Assembly (NCBI GenBank): GCA_934632155.1 | Contig: CAKTXZ010000003.1 | Span: forward strand, 120,740 to 184,739 | Length of the DNA: 64,000 nt | Origin: an uncultured Clostridia bacterium | Lineage (GTDB): Bacteria; Bacillota; Clostridia; Christensenellales; Aristaeellaceae | Direction: 5' to 3' | The notes under the pieces: generated by a model | The model's input: only the letters and a program-made list of their open reading frames with translations | Told to the model about the DNA's origin: nothing | Databases searched by the model: none | Shown here: one piece after another, positions 1 to 7,585 of the stretch | Layout: each line of letters begins with the position of its first letter | Position numbering within the stretch: the stretch's first letter is position 1 | Program-made: the position numbers and the translations under genes

Positions 1-67
1 CGTCATAGTCGCTGGCGAGCAGCACGCCCTCAAACAGGCCTCGTTCCTTCTTTACGCCTTCAGCCAT
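1..67 (-). CDS. HAD-superfamily hydrolase (N-terminal fragment, runs off the window)
   Basis: Only the first 22 codons are visible. The peptide starts MAEGVKKERGLFEGVLLASD and continues with YD followed by the first base of a glycine codon. The DxD-G arrangement after a short hydrophobic strand is the motif I aspartate pair of HAD phosphatases such as the Cof-type sugar phosphatases. The start codon lies inside the 3' end of the upstream aldolase gene, overlapping it by 16 bases. A strong GGAGGGAG ribosome site sits about 10 bases ahead of it, so translation is probably coupled. The family call is an inference from a very short stretch. Confidence 0.55.
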   Translation of the reverse strand, partial: MAEGVKKERGLFEGVLLASDYD

Positions 68-969
68 TTGCGAACCACTCCCTCCATAACGGTCAGATCG
101 TCGATGGCGTGCCTGTCCAGCGGGCCGAAGCGCTCGGCGACGTTGATGGAGCGGCAGTTGAGCGTCATGGGAACGCCCACGAGGCTCATGTGGTATTTCA
201 CCGCCGCGGGATGACCGCAGCCCTCGACCAGCGACATGACGGAAAGCATGGCGGAGAGCTCCTTCGCCTTTTCAGGCTGGGACTGATAGTTAAGGCAGAG
301 CCAACGGAGCAGGTCGGGGTGATAATTGGCCATGATGCCGCTGAAGCCGTCCGCGCCGCTTTGCAGGGTTTCCAGGAAGGTGGCGCAGTTGGCGTTGAAG
401 AGCTGAATACGGCCGTTGAGCTGCCGGACGCGCTTGGCGATGAGCGCCGCGTTGCAGCTGGTATCCTTGATGAAATGGAAACGCCCGGTTTCGGCCATGG
501 CCGCGAGCACCTTTTCGCTCAGCAGGCGCTTATAGGGGGAGGGACATTCGTACATGCCGAAGGGAATGCCGGGAACAGCCGCCAGAAGCCTGTTCATGTT
601 TTCAATCAGCACATCGTCGCTTTCGTCCGGCTTGGCCAGCAGGCTGGAGATCATCACGACGGCTTCCACGCCCGTGGCGGCGATGCGGCGAAGCTCGCGA
701 ATCTGATCCTCGAGCTTTTCGGAGATATGCCCGGAGGCGACGACGCACATTCTGCCGGCGGCGGCCTTATGCACGCGGGCGGCCAGCTTCTCGCGCTCGT
801 CCTCGCTCAGGCAAAACATTTCGCTCGACTGGCAGACCGCGAAGATGCCGTCGCAGCCCAAGGCGGCGTAAAATTCCACAATCCGATCGACTGCCTCGTA
901 ATCCACCTGATTATCCGCCGTGTAGGGTGTGATCATGACCGGGTATACGCCTTTTGCAATCTTGTCCAT
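52..969 (-). CDS. Dihydrodipicolinate synthase / N-acetylneuraminate lyase family aldolase
   Basis: A 305-residue class I aldolase of the DapA/NanA TIM-barrel family, normal in length. The Schiff-base lysine is visible as K168 in HFIKDTS and the catalytic tyrosine as Y140 in GMYECPSP. The pyruvate carboxylate-binding motif, GTTGE in DHDPS, is replaced here by CQSSE (residues 46-50). The enzyme is therefore unlikely to be the lysine-pathway DapA and may act on another 2-oxo acid aldol. It follows an AraC regulator by 48 bases and overlaps the start of a HAD hydrolase, so it looks like part of a small catabolic operon. The substrate is unknown; sialic acid or a sugar acid are plausible. An AGGGGA site precedes the start. 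Confidence 0.85.
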   Translation of the reverse strand: MDKIAKGVYPVMITPYTADNQVDYEAVDRIVEFYAALGCDGIFAVCQSSEMFCLSEDEREKLAARVHKAAAGRMCVVASGHISEKLEDQIRELRRIAATGVEAVVMISSLLAKPDESDDVLIENMNRLLAAVPGIPFGMYECPSPYKRLLSEKVLAAMAETGRFHFIKDTSCNAALIAKRVRQLNGRIQLFNANCATFLETLQSGADGFSGIMANYHPDLLRWLCLNYQSQPEKAKELSAMLSVMSLVEGCGHPAAVKYHMSLVGVPMTLNCRSINVAERFGPLDRHAIDDLTVMEGVVRKWLKA

Positions 970-1017
970 GGTATCTGTTCCCCTGTTCTGTATTTTTTAG
1001 CGCCGTATAAAGCGTTA

Positions 1018-1926
1018 TCAATAAGAGTAGTGCGAGCGCCGGAAAAGCGCGGGGGGCATGCCCTCCTGGCTTTTGAAAAATTTGCTGAAGCTGTACACGC
1101 TGCCGTAGCCCAGCGCGTTGGCGATATCCTGCATGCTTTTGTCCGAATAGAGCAGGTATTCCTGCGCCTTTTTGTGCTTAAGCTGCTTAATCAGCCCGCA
1201 GCAGGAGGTGCCGAATTCCTTAAAGACGATGCGGTTGATCTGGCGCTTGCTCAGGTGCAGCACCTCCGCCACGTCCATGGTGGTGATATTGACGGAAAGG
1301 TGCGCGTTGATGAAGCTTTCGATTTCCCCCGCGCGTCTGTCGATGCGCTGCAGGGCGGCAACCTCGCTGGGCGCGACGCTGATTTGCCGCTCGTATTCCA
1401 TGGTAATCTGGAAAAGGAGGGCGCCGATGAGCTCCTTGTAGCCAAGGCGCTGGCGCGTAAATTCCTCGCACAGGCGAAGGTAAAGGTCAAAAATGGTATC
1501 CGCCTGCCGGATTACGGCGACGTCCAGCGACATGGCCTGCTCCGCGCGGTTGTAGAGCGCCTGCCCTTCCATCATGCGATAGGCAAGGGAGATCTTGCGG
1601 GCGTCCGCGCTGGCGTAGACCAGCTCGTGGCGGATGTTTTCACGGATGAAGACGGTATCGCCGGCGCAGATGGTAAATTCCTGTCCGTTGCCGATCCGAT
1701 AGGTCACCTTTCCGCTGGTGCAAAAATGGGTTTCGCAAAAGGTATGGCTATGCAGCTTGGGGTGCGACCGCCGATTGACCGGCCCGTCGCCGACTTTGTC
1801 GTTGCGGTTGGAAAAGGACGCCCAAAGCAGCTCCAGCGTCAGGTTGTTGACGCGGAAGAGAATATGTTCGTTGGTCATGAATTTGTTCAGCGTCTGCGCG
1901 GTATCGTTTGGGATGTTGTAATCCAT
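1018..1926 (-). CDS. AraC-family transcriptional regulator with N-terminal cupin-like domain
   Basis: A 302-residue regulator. The N-terminal half has a cupin-like ligand-binding segment (HSHTFCETHFCTSGKVTYRI). The last roughly 100 residues hold the two helix-turn-helices of AraC/XylS proteins: MDVAEVLHLSKRQINRIVFK and MQDIANALGYGSVYSFSKFF. I place the start at 1926 because GAGGAGGGG lies just upstream; the frame is open further, to 1977, without a better ribosome site. It heads a minus-strand unit with the aldolase and the HAD gene and probably controls them in response to a sugar. Confidence 0.88.
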   Translation of the reverse strand: MDYNIPNDTAQTLNKFMTNEHILFRVNNLTLELLWASFSNRNDKVGDGPVNRRSHPKLHSHTFCETHFCTSGKVTYRIGNGQEFTICAGDTVFIRENIRHELVYASADARKISLAYRMMEGQALYNRAEQAMSLDVAVIRQADTIFDLYLRLCEEFTRQRLGYKELIGALLFQITMEYERQISVAPSEVAALQRIDRRAGEIESFINAHLSVNITTMDVAEVLHLSKRQINRIVFKEFGTSCCGLIKQLKHKKAQEYLLYSDKSMQDIANALGYGSVYSFSKFFKSQEGMPPALFRRSHYSY

Positions 1927-2006
1927 ACAACCCCTCCTCTCGCAGTGATCGCGACGAAACAAGCGCCATTCGATCAATACAACGCCGCTTACGTGCCCAT
2001 GCTGAC

Positions 2007-2035
2007 AATATACACGAGCGGAGGGGACTTTTCAA
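2007..2035 (-). promoter_or_regulatory. Sigma-A type promoter for the AraC-aldolase unit
   Basis: On the minus strand TTGAAA (2035-2030) is followed after exactly 17 bases by TATATT (2012-2007), about 80 bases ahead of the AraC start. This is a near-consensus housekeeping promoter and the only good one seen in this gap. Confidence 0.6.
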
Positions 2036-2248
2036 TTGGGATACGAGACAATAATTTATCCGAAAGGGACATTCAGACTGCTTTCGCTATTACAGAAGGG
2101 TCGGAGAGGATGCAAAAGGAAAAATGCGCCCGTTTTCCCCGCTTCTCAAGCCCCGTGCACCGGAAAGCACGCCGTTCGCCCGCGCCTTTTCCGTCACGGC
2201 CTTGCCGTGCTTCGAATAAGGCCGCGGCCTTTGCGCGTTTGAGCCGGG

Positions 2249-2283
2249 GCAAAAAGGCGTTTCGCATGTTGCCGCCTTTTTGC
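2249..2283. terminator. Symmetric hairpin with A- and T-rich arms
   Basis: The arms GCAAAAAGGCG (2249-2259) and CGCCTTTTTGC (2273-2283) are perfect reverse complements separated by 13 bases. With no external T-tract it could act in either direction as a weak terminator, or be a small structured element. Confidence 0.4.
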
Positions 2284-2654
2284 GTGGGCATGGTATCCGC
2301 GACCGGCGCGCGGCGAAGCGGCCTTCCGGGGTGATCGGGCGGAAAGGCGCAGCCTCGGCGCGGCATAAGCCAAGCCGCGGCCATCGAATCGGAGGGACGC
2401 GGCGGTTGGGCGGCTTTTGCCGTATTCAGGATGCCCAACGGCGCTATTTCAGCGCCTGAACGTGATCGAAGCGCTTTCTTGAAAACGGGAAAGGCGGTCG
2501 TTCGCAGGCGGGCGAAAGCGTATGCGCTTTTCCGAAACGTGCCTGGCTTTGCCGCGCGCTGCAGAAAGAAGCTGCGGAGGGCGCGCCTTTTGAACAAAAA
2601 GGGAATGTAAAAAACGAAGCAAAGCATTTGCGGGGGAAACCGTTCTTTTGGAAA

Positions 2655-2695
2655 CAAAAAAGGCGCGAACGTCGTGACGTTTCGTGCCTTTTGGC
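2655..2695 (-). terminator. Rho-independent terminator after the alpha-mannosidase gene
   Basis: AAAAGGCGCGAACGTC on the plus strand pairs with GACGTTTCGTGCCTTTT around 2659-2693 with one bulge. On the minus strand the hairpin is followed by a run of T residues, and it lies about 65 bases past the mannosidase stop codon, as expected for that gene's terminator. Confidence 0.7.
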
Positions 2696-2759
2696 GTTTG
2701 AGCCGGATGCCGGAAAGCAGGGCGCGGCGTTCAAAGCCGCCGCGCCTTCAGCCGTTCAT

Positions 2760-5700
2760 TCAGCGCTTGAAGCGAAGGGTTTTCACCTCAAAGCCGCCGA
2801 CATTCAGCCTGACGGCGTCTCCCTCGCGCGCCGCCTCCGTGCGCGGGTTCTCCAGCATGTCGCATTCATACGCCGCGGTATAGGGCAGCGCGCAGAACAG
2901 CTTCACGCTGCAGGCGGCGTTCATGCTTTCGTAGAGACGCACAACCAGATCGCCGGATTGATCGTCCGCCAGCTTGACGGCGTCGATAATGACGTTCGGG
3001 TTGTCCACGCGCAGCAGGGAAGCCTCCTGCGCCGTGCCCTCGGCCGAGGCGACGGGGACGTTGAGCTCATAACCGGCGCGGGCGACGCCGCTGTCCGCCA
3101 GCGAGCCTTCCCAGACATAATAACTGTAAGCGAAGGTATGCTCGCCCTGATCGGCGTTGAAATCCGGGCTCTTGGGCGCGCGCAGCAGCGTCAGCGCGAT
3201 GGTATCGTCCTCCATGCTCACGCCGTATTTGCAGTCGTTGAGCACGGCGGCGCCATGACCCTGATCGTACAGGGCGGTATAGCGATGGTTGCATACCTCA
3301 AAGCGATCCTTGTCGTAGAGGCGGCTGCGGTGCGTCGGGCGGCTCATATAGCCGAACTGAATCTCGTTGACGCCCATTTCCGCGTGCACGCCCGTGGGGA
3401 AGGCGGCCTTGAGCAGGCGATGCTTTTCGTGCCAATCCACATGGGTGTTGAAATCGATCTGGCGCTGCCCGGCGGTCAGGGAAATGCGCTGCGTCCAGAC
3501 GGAGGAATCCACCCTGCGCTCGATGGTGACCTCGCAGCGGAAGGGCGTGCTTTCGGTGACGGTCAGACGGCCCTCCGCGGAAAGCGGAATTTCCTGTTCC
3601 TGATACATGCTGTCGATGTCCCATGCGTCGAAGATACGGGGAACATCCTTGTACAGGTGCAGCCGGTTTCCGGGCGCGGAGAGGAAGGAACGGCCGGTTT
3701 CGTCCGCGCAGGCGGTAATTTCGCCCAGTGCGTTGACGGTGAAGCGAATCAGACCGTTATCCAAACGCGCGCAGCCGTCTGCCGCTTCGACGGTGACGGG
3801 GCGCTCGGGCGCGCCTGCATCCACGCGGGCGGTAAAGCCGCAGGCGGGAATATCGGCGAAGGCGTAGCCGTTTTCGGTTTTGACCAGCGCGCGGCGATTC
3901 CACGACAGGCTGTTGAAATAGGTGCGCCCCTCGCCGGCGGTCAGCGCCTTGCGCGCCGTTGCCGCGACGGCCGCCGTATCCTTATCCACAATGGCGTAGC
4001 GCGCCTTGGCTTCTTCATATACACGGGCGATGCTGGAGCCCGGCAGAATGTCGTGGAACTGGTTGAGCAGCGTCAGCTTCCACGCGTTTTCCAGCGTATC
4101 GTAGGGATAATCGGCCTTGCCCGCCGCCAGCGCGCTCCACATTTCGGCCTCGCGCAGGGCGATCTCGGCGCGGCGGTTGCCCTTCTTGACGACCGCCTGA
4201 CTGGTATAGGTGCCGCGATGGCAGGCAAAATACAATTCGCCCACATAGGTGTTTTGCGGCGCGCCCTGGGCAAGGCAGCTTTCAAAGAAGGTCTGCGGCG
4301 CTTCCATGCGCACCTGCGGAATGCCTTCCAGATCCTTTTCGCGCAGGGCGTATTCGATATGGTCGCGGGTGGGGCCGCCGCCGCCGTCGCCGTAGCCGAA
4401 GGGCAGCAGGAAATCGGTGACGCCGCGCTGCTGTACGCGCTCCGTCCAGCGCTTGGAAACGGTCTCCGCGTCCGTGCGGGAGGTATAATCCATATGCAGG
4501 AAGGACGTGATCTTGAACCCGCCGAGCCCCTGCCAGGTAAAGTAATGATAGGGGAAGCGTTCGCCGCCGTTATACGTCCAGAAAATCTTCTGGGTGGTCA
4601 TGTATTTCATGCCGCAGCCGGTCAGAATCTGCGGCAGCGCGGCGGAATAGCCGAACGTATCGGGCAGCCAGAGCAGCTGACTGTCCACCCCGAATTCTTC
4701 CTGATAAAAGCGCTTGCCGAAGCTGATCTGGCGAATCAGCGCCTCGCCGCCGGCCATGTTGGTATCCGGCTCCACCCACATGCCGCCGTCGGCAATCCAC
4801 TGCCCCTGACGGATTTTTTCCTTGATGCGGGCGTACAGCTCGGGGTACATTTCCTTGCAGATCAGGTACGCCTGCGGCTGGCTCTGGATGAACTTGTAAT
4901 CGGGGTACATTTCCATCAGGCGAATCTGCTGGGCGAAGGTGCGCGCCACCTTGCGCTCGGTTTCGCGGTAGGGCCACAGCCAGCTCAGGTCGATATGCGC
5001 GTTGCCAATCGCCCACATCCGCGGCGCGGTGGAGCCGTTATGCGCCTCCAGCACGGGGCGCAGCAGCGCGCGCGCCTGCACGTAGTCCTTCAGGCGGTCA
5101 GGCAGCGGCTGTTCAAAATCGACGGCCAGCGTAAAGCGCTCCAGCGCTTCTTCAATTTCCACCGTGCGCAGAGACGTTTCGGGCAGCACCTTGAGCGCGT
5201 CGCGCAGCGTCGTCACGTCCAGCCACAGCTGGTAGGCTTCCTCGTGCCAGACGCCGTAGGTGCTGTCGGCGCAGCGCTGACGCAGCGCCGTTTCGTCGAA
5301 ATCTTCGAAATCGCCCGGACGCACGGGCCCCGTCGCGCAGCCGCCTGCGTCGGGGTAATCATGGCCGGCGTAGGCCTCCAGCAGCAGGCTGTACTTTTCG
5401 CCGGGCTTGGCGCATCGGGTCAGCACCTGATCGCAGATGAAATGATGCGGCACGATCACCCATTCCGCGCGGCGCGTGCCGAAGGCGGAGCCGTTGACAA
5501 ACAGCGTGGCTTCGCCGCCCGTGCGGATGTCCATGACGATGCATTGCCCCTGCGCGCGCTCGTCCAGACAGATATCGCCCCTGAACCACGCGTATTCCCA
5601 CATTTTGCCCCACTCGAGGCCCTTGTGCGCGGGAGCGAAGGCGTGCGACTGCGCCTGCTCGGGCGTGAGCATGGCTTCCGTGGTGAAATACTCCATCGGA

Positions 5701-5780
5701 ATGATGCCCAGCGGCTCGTAAAAATCCTTTTCCAGCGTCCGAATCCAGTGCTTCAGGCGATCCTTGTACTCTGGTATCAT
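2760..5780 (-). CDS. Alpha-mannosidase, glycoside hydrolase family 38
   Basis: A 1006-residue enzyme of the usual length for bacterial GH38. After an N-terminal domain of about 250 residues the catalytic domain shows the zinc-binding HIDLSWLWP (near residue 260), GGMWVEPDTNMAGGEAL (near 330) and the nucleophile region WLPDTFGYSAALPQI (near 372). Beta-rich C-terminal domains follow. It should remove alpha-mannose from N-glycan or mannan fragments; no signal peptide is seen, so it probably works inside the cell on imported oligosaccharides. The start at 5780 (MIPEYKDRL) has AGGAG 10 bases upstream; the roughly 100 residues of open frame before it are low-complexity and unlike the family. A terminator follows the stop. 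Confidence 0.93.
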   Translation of the reverse strand: MIPEYKDRLKHWIRTLEKDFYEPLGIIPMEYFTTEAMLTPEQAQSHAFAPAHKGLEWGKMWEYAWFRGDICLDERAQGQCIVMDIRTGGEATLFVNGSAFGTRRAEWVIVPHHFICDQVLTRCAKPGEKYSLLLEAYAGHDYPDAGGCATGPVRPGDFEDFDETALRQRCADSTYGVWHEEAYQLWLDVTTLRDALKVLPETSLRTVEIEEALERFTLAVDFEQPLPDRLKDYVQARALLRPVLEAHNGSTAPRMWAIGNAHIDLSWLWPYRETERKVARTFAQQIRLMEMYPDYKFIQSQPQAYLICKEMYPELYARIKEKIRQGQWIADGGMWVEPDTNMAGGEALIRQISFGKRFYQEEFGVDSQLLWLPDTFGYSAALPQILTGCGMKYMTTQKIFWTYNGGERFPYHYFTWQGLGGFKITSFLHMDYTSRTDAETVSKRWTERVQQRGVTDFLLPFGYGDGGGGPTRDHIEYALREKDLEGIPQVRMEAPQTFFESCLAQGAPQNTYVGELYFACHRGTYTSQAVVKKGNRRAEIALREAEMWSALAAGKADYPYDTLENAWKLTLLNQFHDILPGSSIARVYEEAKARYAIVDKDTAAVAATARKALTAGEGRTYFNSLSWNRRALVKTENGYAFADIPACGFTARVDAGAPERPVTVEAADGCARLDNGLIRFTVNALGEITACADETGRSFLSAPGNRLHLYKDVPRIFDAWDIDSMYQEQEIPLSAEGRLTVTESTPFRCEVTIERRVDSSVWTQRISLTAGQRQIDFNTHVDWHEKHRLLKAAFPTGVHAEMGVNEIQFGYMSRPTHRSRLYDKDRFEVCNHRYTALYDQGHGAAVLNDCKYGVSMEDDTIALTLLRAPKSPDFNADQGEHTFAYSYYVWEGSLADSGVARAGYELNVPVASAEGTAQEASLLRVDNPNVIIDAVKLADDQSGDLVVRLYESMNAACSVKLFCALPYTAAYECDMLENPRTEAAREGDAVRLNVGGFEVKTLRFKR

Positions 5781-5804
5781 TCGTTTATGTCTCCTTATAT
5801 AATG

Positions 5805-5833
5805 AGCGGGCGCGCGCGAACGCGCCGTCCGCT
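5805..5833 (-). promoter_or_regulatory. GC-rich hairpin with UUCG loop in the mannosidase leader
   Basis: On the minus strand AGCGGACGGCGCG, TTCG, CGCGCGCCCGCT forms a stable stem-loop (small internal mismatch) ending about 10 bases before the AGGAG of the alpha-mannosidase gene. It has no T-tract, so an effect on RNA stability or translation is more likely than termination. Function is inferred. Confidence 0.35.
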
Positions 5834-6032
5834 CTAATCGCAGCGTATGCATTCGGCGGACGCGGCCGTTTTCCTGCCTCCGTAATGGACGGATTTTTAT
5901 CCATGTGAAAAGCTTCGGAAATGTTTTTTCTTCGTGAACGCTCAGCGACAATCTCCCGCCCGCCCGGCAAAGCCGGAGGATCCGAATGAACGCGAAGAGA
6001 AGCGCAAGCTTCATTGCATTCCGCAGGCCTAA

Positions 6033-6056
6033 CCGCCGCTTTGGGGGCGCCCCGAA
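6033..6056 (-). terminator. Hairpin just past prmA
   Basis: On the minus strand CTTCGGGG and CCCCAAAG pair around a short loop right after the prmA stop. It lacks a clear T-tract, so it may be only a weak terminator or processing signal. Confidence 0.35.
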
Positions 6057-6058
6057 GG

Positions 6059-6991
6059 TTATATATGGCATGCGAAGGCGATCCAATCGCCCTGACGCTG
6101 AACCTCGTCGATGATATAGCCCGCCGCCAGCAGCGCGGCGTTTACATCCGCCTGGGCGTCGGCGATGACGCCGGAGCAGACGAACCGGCCGCTGGGCTGC
6201 AAATGCTTTTTCAGCGGCGCGGCAAGCATGCAGATGACCGGCGCGAGGATGTTCGCCACAGCGAAGTCGAAGCGTTCGGAAAGCCCCTTGAGCAGGTCGC
6301 CCTGCCGCACCTTAATTGCGTCGTCCAGGCCGTTATGCGCTACGTTTTCCTTGGCCACGCGAACGGCGTCCGGGTCGATATCCACGGCCAGAATGCCCTT
6401 CGCGCCCAGCCGCGCCGCCGCGATGGCCAGAATGCCGCTGCCCGTGCCCACGTCCAGCAGCGTGCCGCCGCGGTAGTATTGTTCGATCATGCGAACGCAC
6501 ATGGCGGTCGTCTCGTGCGTGCCCGTGCCAAAGGCCATGCCCGGATCGATTTCGATGATCAGGTCGCCGGGCTGCGCGTTCCACGGCTCCCATGTGGGCT
6601 TGACCACCATATGCTCGCCCAGCCGGAAGGGCTTATAATACTGCTTCCAGTTTTCCGCCCAGTCCTCCTCGCGCACGCCCTGCAGGGAAAGCGAGAGCGC
6701 GCCCAGATTTTCCTCGTGCCCCTTGAGCAGCGCCAGCTGCTCGCGCAGCGGGCCGATCACATCGCCGAAGGCCTTTTCGCCGAACCATGCCTTGACCTGC
6801 ACGTCCGTGGGCATGGCGTCGATGACGGATTGATCCATCAGCTCCCAATTGGCGGTGGGCTTGCTGGGGTCGGGCAGGTCGGCGCGGTCGAGAATCTGCG
6901 TGCCGGCCGCGCCCAGACGCATCAGCAGATCGGAAACGATCTCCGCCCCCGCGCTGACGGTGGATACGGTGACTTCGGTATAGGTTTCCAT
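6059..6991 (-). CDS. prmA: Ribosomal protein L11 methyltransferase
   Basis: A 310-residue SAM-dependent methyltransferase that trimethylates ribosomal protein L11. The first ~130 residues form the L11-recognition domain. The methyltransferase core follows with MAFGTGTHETTAMC (SAM and substrate site), motif I LLDVGTGSGILAIAAARLGA, the acidic VDIDPDAV, and NILAPVI in the place of the NPPY-like motif IV. The start at 6991 overlaps the stop of the GNAT gene in a TGATG arrangement with GGAGG upstream. The two are thus co-translated at the end of a minus-strand operon. Confidence 0.93.
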   Translation of the reverse strand: METYTEVTVSTVSAGAEIVSDLLMRLGAAGTQILDRADLPDPSKPTANWELMDQSVIDAMPTDVQVKAWFGEKAFGDVIGPLREQLALLKGHEENLGALSLSLQGVREEDWAENWKQYYKPFRLGEHMVVKPTWEPWNAQPGDLIIEIDPGMAFGTGTHETTAMCVRMIEQYYRGGTLLDVGTGSGILAIAAARLGAKGILAVDIDPDAVRVAKENVAHNGLDDAIKVRQGDLLKGLSERFDFAVANILAPVICMLAAPLKKHLQPSGRFVCSGVIADAQADVNAALLAAGYIIDEVQRQGDWIAFACHI

Positions 6992-7524
6992 CAGGCTTCG
7001 TCCTCCGTTTTTCGAATCGACGCCATTTCGATGGCGTCGTGGTATTTTCCTTCGCGGTATATTTCGTCCCGCAGCACGCCCTCGCGGATAAAGCCGCATT
7101 TTTCGTAGCAGCGAATCGCGCCCGCGTTAAAGGCGAAAACCGTCGCCTTGAGCTTATGCAGGTTCAATTCCTCAAAGCCGAAGCGGCAAAGCAGCCGAAC
7201 CGCGTCCGTGCCATAGCCCCTGCCGTGGTACGCGCGGTCGAGCATGACGGCGATTTCGGCCTTGCGGTTTTTCCAATTGACGTGGATAAACCCGCACTGG
7301 CCGATGAATTCGCGCCCCTCCAGCGTTTCCACGGCGAACTGATATTCGCCGGAGGTATAGCTGGTCTGGCTGTTCATGGCGCGCGCCTGATCGTCCACTG
7401 TCGATGGATAGAGAATGCCGCCCGACGCGCTGCGCATGACGGCGTAATCGTTATTTATGGAAAGCGCCCGCATCAAATCGCCGTTGTCAAACGCGCGCAG
7501 GCGGACGAGCCTGCCTTCATACAT
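6991..7524 (-). CDS. GNAT-family N-acetyltransferase (RimJ/RimL-like)
   Basis: A 177-residue acetyltransferase of the RimJ/RimL type, close to the usual family length. It opens with GRLVRLRAFDNGD, has the core beta-strand FIGQCGFIHVNWKNRKAEI, the acetyl-CoA pyrophosphate loop GRGYGTDAVRLLCRFGFEEL and the C-terminal LHKLKATVFAFNAGAIRCYE with the conserved N and YEKCGF. Related enzymes acetylate ribosomal proteins or small polyamines; the target here is unknown. It sits between the SpoIID-like gene and prmA and shares their transcript. Confidence 0.85.
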   Translation of the reverse strand: MYEGRLVRLRAFDNGDLMRALSINNDYAVMRSASGGILYPSTVDDQARAMNSQTSYTSGEYQFAVETLEGREFIGQCGFIHVNWKNRKAEIAVMLDRAYHGRGYGTDAVRLLCRFGFEELNLHKLKATVFAFNAGAIRCYEKCGFIREGVLRDEIYREGKYHDAIEMASIRKTEDEA

Positions 7525-7585
7525 CCTGTTTCTTCCTGCCTTCCCTGAGCCTTTCGTCCTATGATAAGGCCGCGCGGCGCTTCTG

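Larger units (their letters stand above)
1927..2759. other. Long intergenic stretch with two hairpins, no convincing gene
   Basis: About 830 bases between two minus-strand genes. It holds the AraC promoter near 2007-2035, an 11-base-pair symmetric hairpin at 2249-2283, and a terminator at 2655-2695. Reading frames here (for example a minus-strand frame at 2073-2657) are rich in Arg, Ala and Phe, lack a ribosome site and match no family I know. I consider them non-coding. Confidence 0.5.

Noticed and set aside
2073..2657. A 194-codon minus-strand frame in the long gap after the AraC gene
   Set aside because: Low-complexity Arg/Ala/Phe composition, overlaps a symmetric hairpin, no ribosome site or known domain.
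2628..5837. A 1069-codon open frame opposite the alpha-mannosidase gene
   Set aside because: It is the antisense shadow of a GC-rich gene with clear GH38 motifs. The frame has no ribosome site and no recognisable domain.
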